Origin: Callipepla californica brunnescens
Taxonomy: Eukaryota > Chordata > Aves > Galliformes > Odontophoridae
DNA: 64,000 nt
NCBI GenBank assembly: GCA_023055505.1
Contig: JALIRH010000001.1
Coordinates: 121,679,723 to 121,743,722, forward strand
Direction of reading: 5' to 3'
Both the position numbers and the translations under genes were made by a program. Below the pieces are notes generated by a model. That model was given only the letters and a program-made list of their open reading frames with translations. It did no database searches and was not told the origin of the DNA. This document shows, piece by piece, positions 62,224-64,000 of this stretch; the first letter of the stretch is position 1, and the number at the start of each line of letters is the position of its first letter.

Positions 62224-63757
62224 CAGAAAGCCTAAAGCCAAAGTGGCCTTACAAAGTGGTACAATTCTGACATGAATAGGCAAGGGATTTTTATTTGAAT
62301 GTGTCAAATGTCTGAATTCTGGACGTTTCTTCCTCACTCTGCATAGTTTTGATCCAGATTTAGAGGCTGTGTCTGGAACTTTACTTAGGACTGGCTGGTT
62401 CAAGCCCTCACACAGAGTCCTCCAGCAGCATTTGTGTCCCAGAGGAGCAATAATACAATTGGCCAATAGCAGAATGATGTGACAAGATGAGCTTTTCATA
62501 GAGCTTGGATTTACAAACCACAAGTATTTTTTCCTTTAGAGATACGAAAGACACAAGCAGGATCAAAGCTTCCTTCTTGAAAACATTTACACACAACCTA
62601 ATCTTAATTTATCAGAGTGGGCTAACTGATATCAAACTTGAATACATAAAGCTAAATATGTGTACAAATACCACCAGTGTGGGGGGTCAAAATGTAAAAG
62701 AAACCCTGAGGAAAAGAGTTAAATATCATTAAGGGGCTGATTAAGGAGTTATGGCTCGTCAGCTCAGCTCTGACACTTGGCTCATGCATGTCCTTAACGC
62801 ATTCAGATGAAAGGACCCAGTTTGGACATGGGTGGTGGAGGAGAGGTGTAAGCATACTGTGCAATACACAAAGCAATGGCAGCGAGCAGTGTTTCGGTAA
62901 AGGTCAGCAGAAATGTGCAGCCAAACCTCTGAGCCACCCTTCCTTAAAGCTGTTTCACAAAGGTCAGCTCCTGATAGAGCAAGGAGTGGTTGGGAAGGGG
63001 ATGAGGTGCATTTCCAACGGAGCTCAAGGAGTTGCACATCCCATGAGTTCGTGGAGGGGAAGTGTACAAGTGAAAGCATTCCCCATTAAAAAAGTAAACC
63101 TTTGCTTTATCTTAACACTGCCTCGTTCAAGACAGAGCAGATTTGCACTCAAAGTCACTCTTTGACACTGCTCAGAAGCATTTACCCCAAACACAGCGCT
63201 CCTTTAGCAACAGGAAAATCTGAAAGCAACGTCTTAAGAACTTCTTTATAAATCAGTTTTTTTGTCACAGTTCCAAAATTGAGAAATAACAGGAAAAATA
63301 TCAAATCTGAGTACAAGGCATGTTACAAAAATATGTCAGCTTGTCTGGGTCTCCTCCATCTCTGAGGATAAAGCCAGCTAGCTTCAAAACCAGAGCAAAT
63401 CATGCGGCTTTTTGTAAGACAGGCTGTCACACAGAGGAAGGATAACTGTGTTACTCAGCAGTTTGTTGATACGAGAGGTGTATGTGGTGAAATAGCAACA
63501 TTCTGTGATTTCCTATAAACATTCTAGAAGGGCATAAAACCAATAAACAATCCTGACAGCGTGCTGAATAAACCTGAGTCACATGAATTGCAATAGCTCA
63601 TTTGTCAGAAACATGGGCAGAAGGGAAACAAGAACCACTTACAGTCCTCAGCAAGACTGGGAAGCACAAACCGTTCCATTTCAGGATATATTTAATAACA
63701 TTTCTGTAAAAGAGCATTGCAAAGGACAGAATTGGGAAGATGTTTCACCAGAATGCT

Positions 63758-63830
63758 TATAGAATCATGAGTGTCTTAGGCTGGAAGGATACTTTAAGAA
63801 TATTGAGTTCCAAGCCCTTGTAATGGATCA
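63758..63830 (-). repeat. CR1 LINE 3' end
   Basis: Antisense fragment: 'tagaatcatgagtgtcttag', 'gctggaaggatactttaaga'. Diverged and short. Confidence 0.8.
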
Positions 63831-64000
63831 GGGGAAGAACTTGGTGTGGACTGATTCAGTAAAATAAAATGGTTTAGTTCAAATGAGGATGTGATGGTCT
63901 AAGCGCAGATCTGGTCTCTTGGTCTAGATTCCTACTCAAACTCACTGGAATCAGTTTTCTAACTCAAATTGCTTCTTCAAGATGTAAAATCATGAATAGC

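Larger units (their letters stand above)
58283..63757. other. long stretch without recognised gene or CR1
   Basis: A 5.5-kb AT-rich region with two simple repeats, (TA)n at 60518 and (TTTTA)n at 62197. Open frames up to 125 codons (62788-63165) overlap frames on the other strand and show no domain. I see no exon I can support. Confidence 0.5.

Noticed and set aside
62788..63165. 125-codon plus-strand frame opposed by a 106-codon minus-strand frame
   Set aside because: Both strands are open over the same stretch and neither shows a recognisable domain. Probably chance.
1..64000. CRISPR arrays, operons, riboswitches, insertion sequences and other bacterial features
   Set aside because: The sequence is vertebrate: spliced gene, CR1 LINEs, CpG depletion and long non-coding stretches. 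No regularly spaced repeats were seen.

Overview
The window looks like ordinary bird chromosome, most likely from a galliform such as chicken. Two things point there. The intergenic sequence carries about 45 fragments of the CR1 LINE, recognisable by their conserved 3' end and terminal ATTCTATG-type octamer repeats. The only convincing gene encodes a protein that lines up along its length with mammalian LRRC32 (GARP). I cannot separate chicken from turkey or a close relative by reading alone.

Layout. Positions 1-26,700 are intergenic on this reading: old sequence, scattered CR1 fragments, no coding exon I can support, and one full match to the CTCF consensus at 19,282. At 26,721-26,993 there is a TATA-containing, CpG-bearing segment ending in a CAG|GTATGT splice donor; I read it as a candidate promoter and non-coding first exon of LRRC32. 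The inferred first intron (26,994-37,835) holds many CR1 copies, including a nearly 900-base one and a tail-to-tail inverted pair. The first coding exon (37,840-37,926) encodes the start codon, signal peptide and N-terminal cap. A 4.4-kb intron with a CR1 copy and a long AT-rich tract follows. The large terminal coding exon (42,339-44,279) encodes the leucine-rich-repeat ectodomain, transmembrane helix and short tail. Positions 44,280-64,000 are 3' UTR and then intergenic sequence with more CR1 fragments and no further gene recognised.

Function. LRRC32/GARP is a type I membrane protein that tethers latent TGF-beta at the cell surface, best known from mammalian regulatory T cells, platelets and endothelium. 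The bird protein keeps the two cysteines that in human form disulfides to the TGF-beta prodomain, the cysteine caps at both ends of the repeat domain and the characteristic C-terminal tail, so the same role is expected.

I did not find an undescribed biological system. The observations most worth checking are a possible upstream ORF whose stop would overlap the LRRC32 start codon as ATGA, an internally deleted CR1 whose junction keeps the reading frame, an inverted CR1 pair in the inferred LRRC32 intron, and the CTCF-like site. All CR1 boundaries are estimates made by eye.
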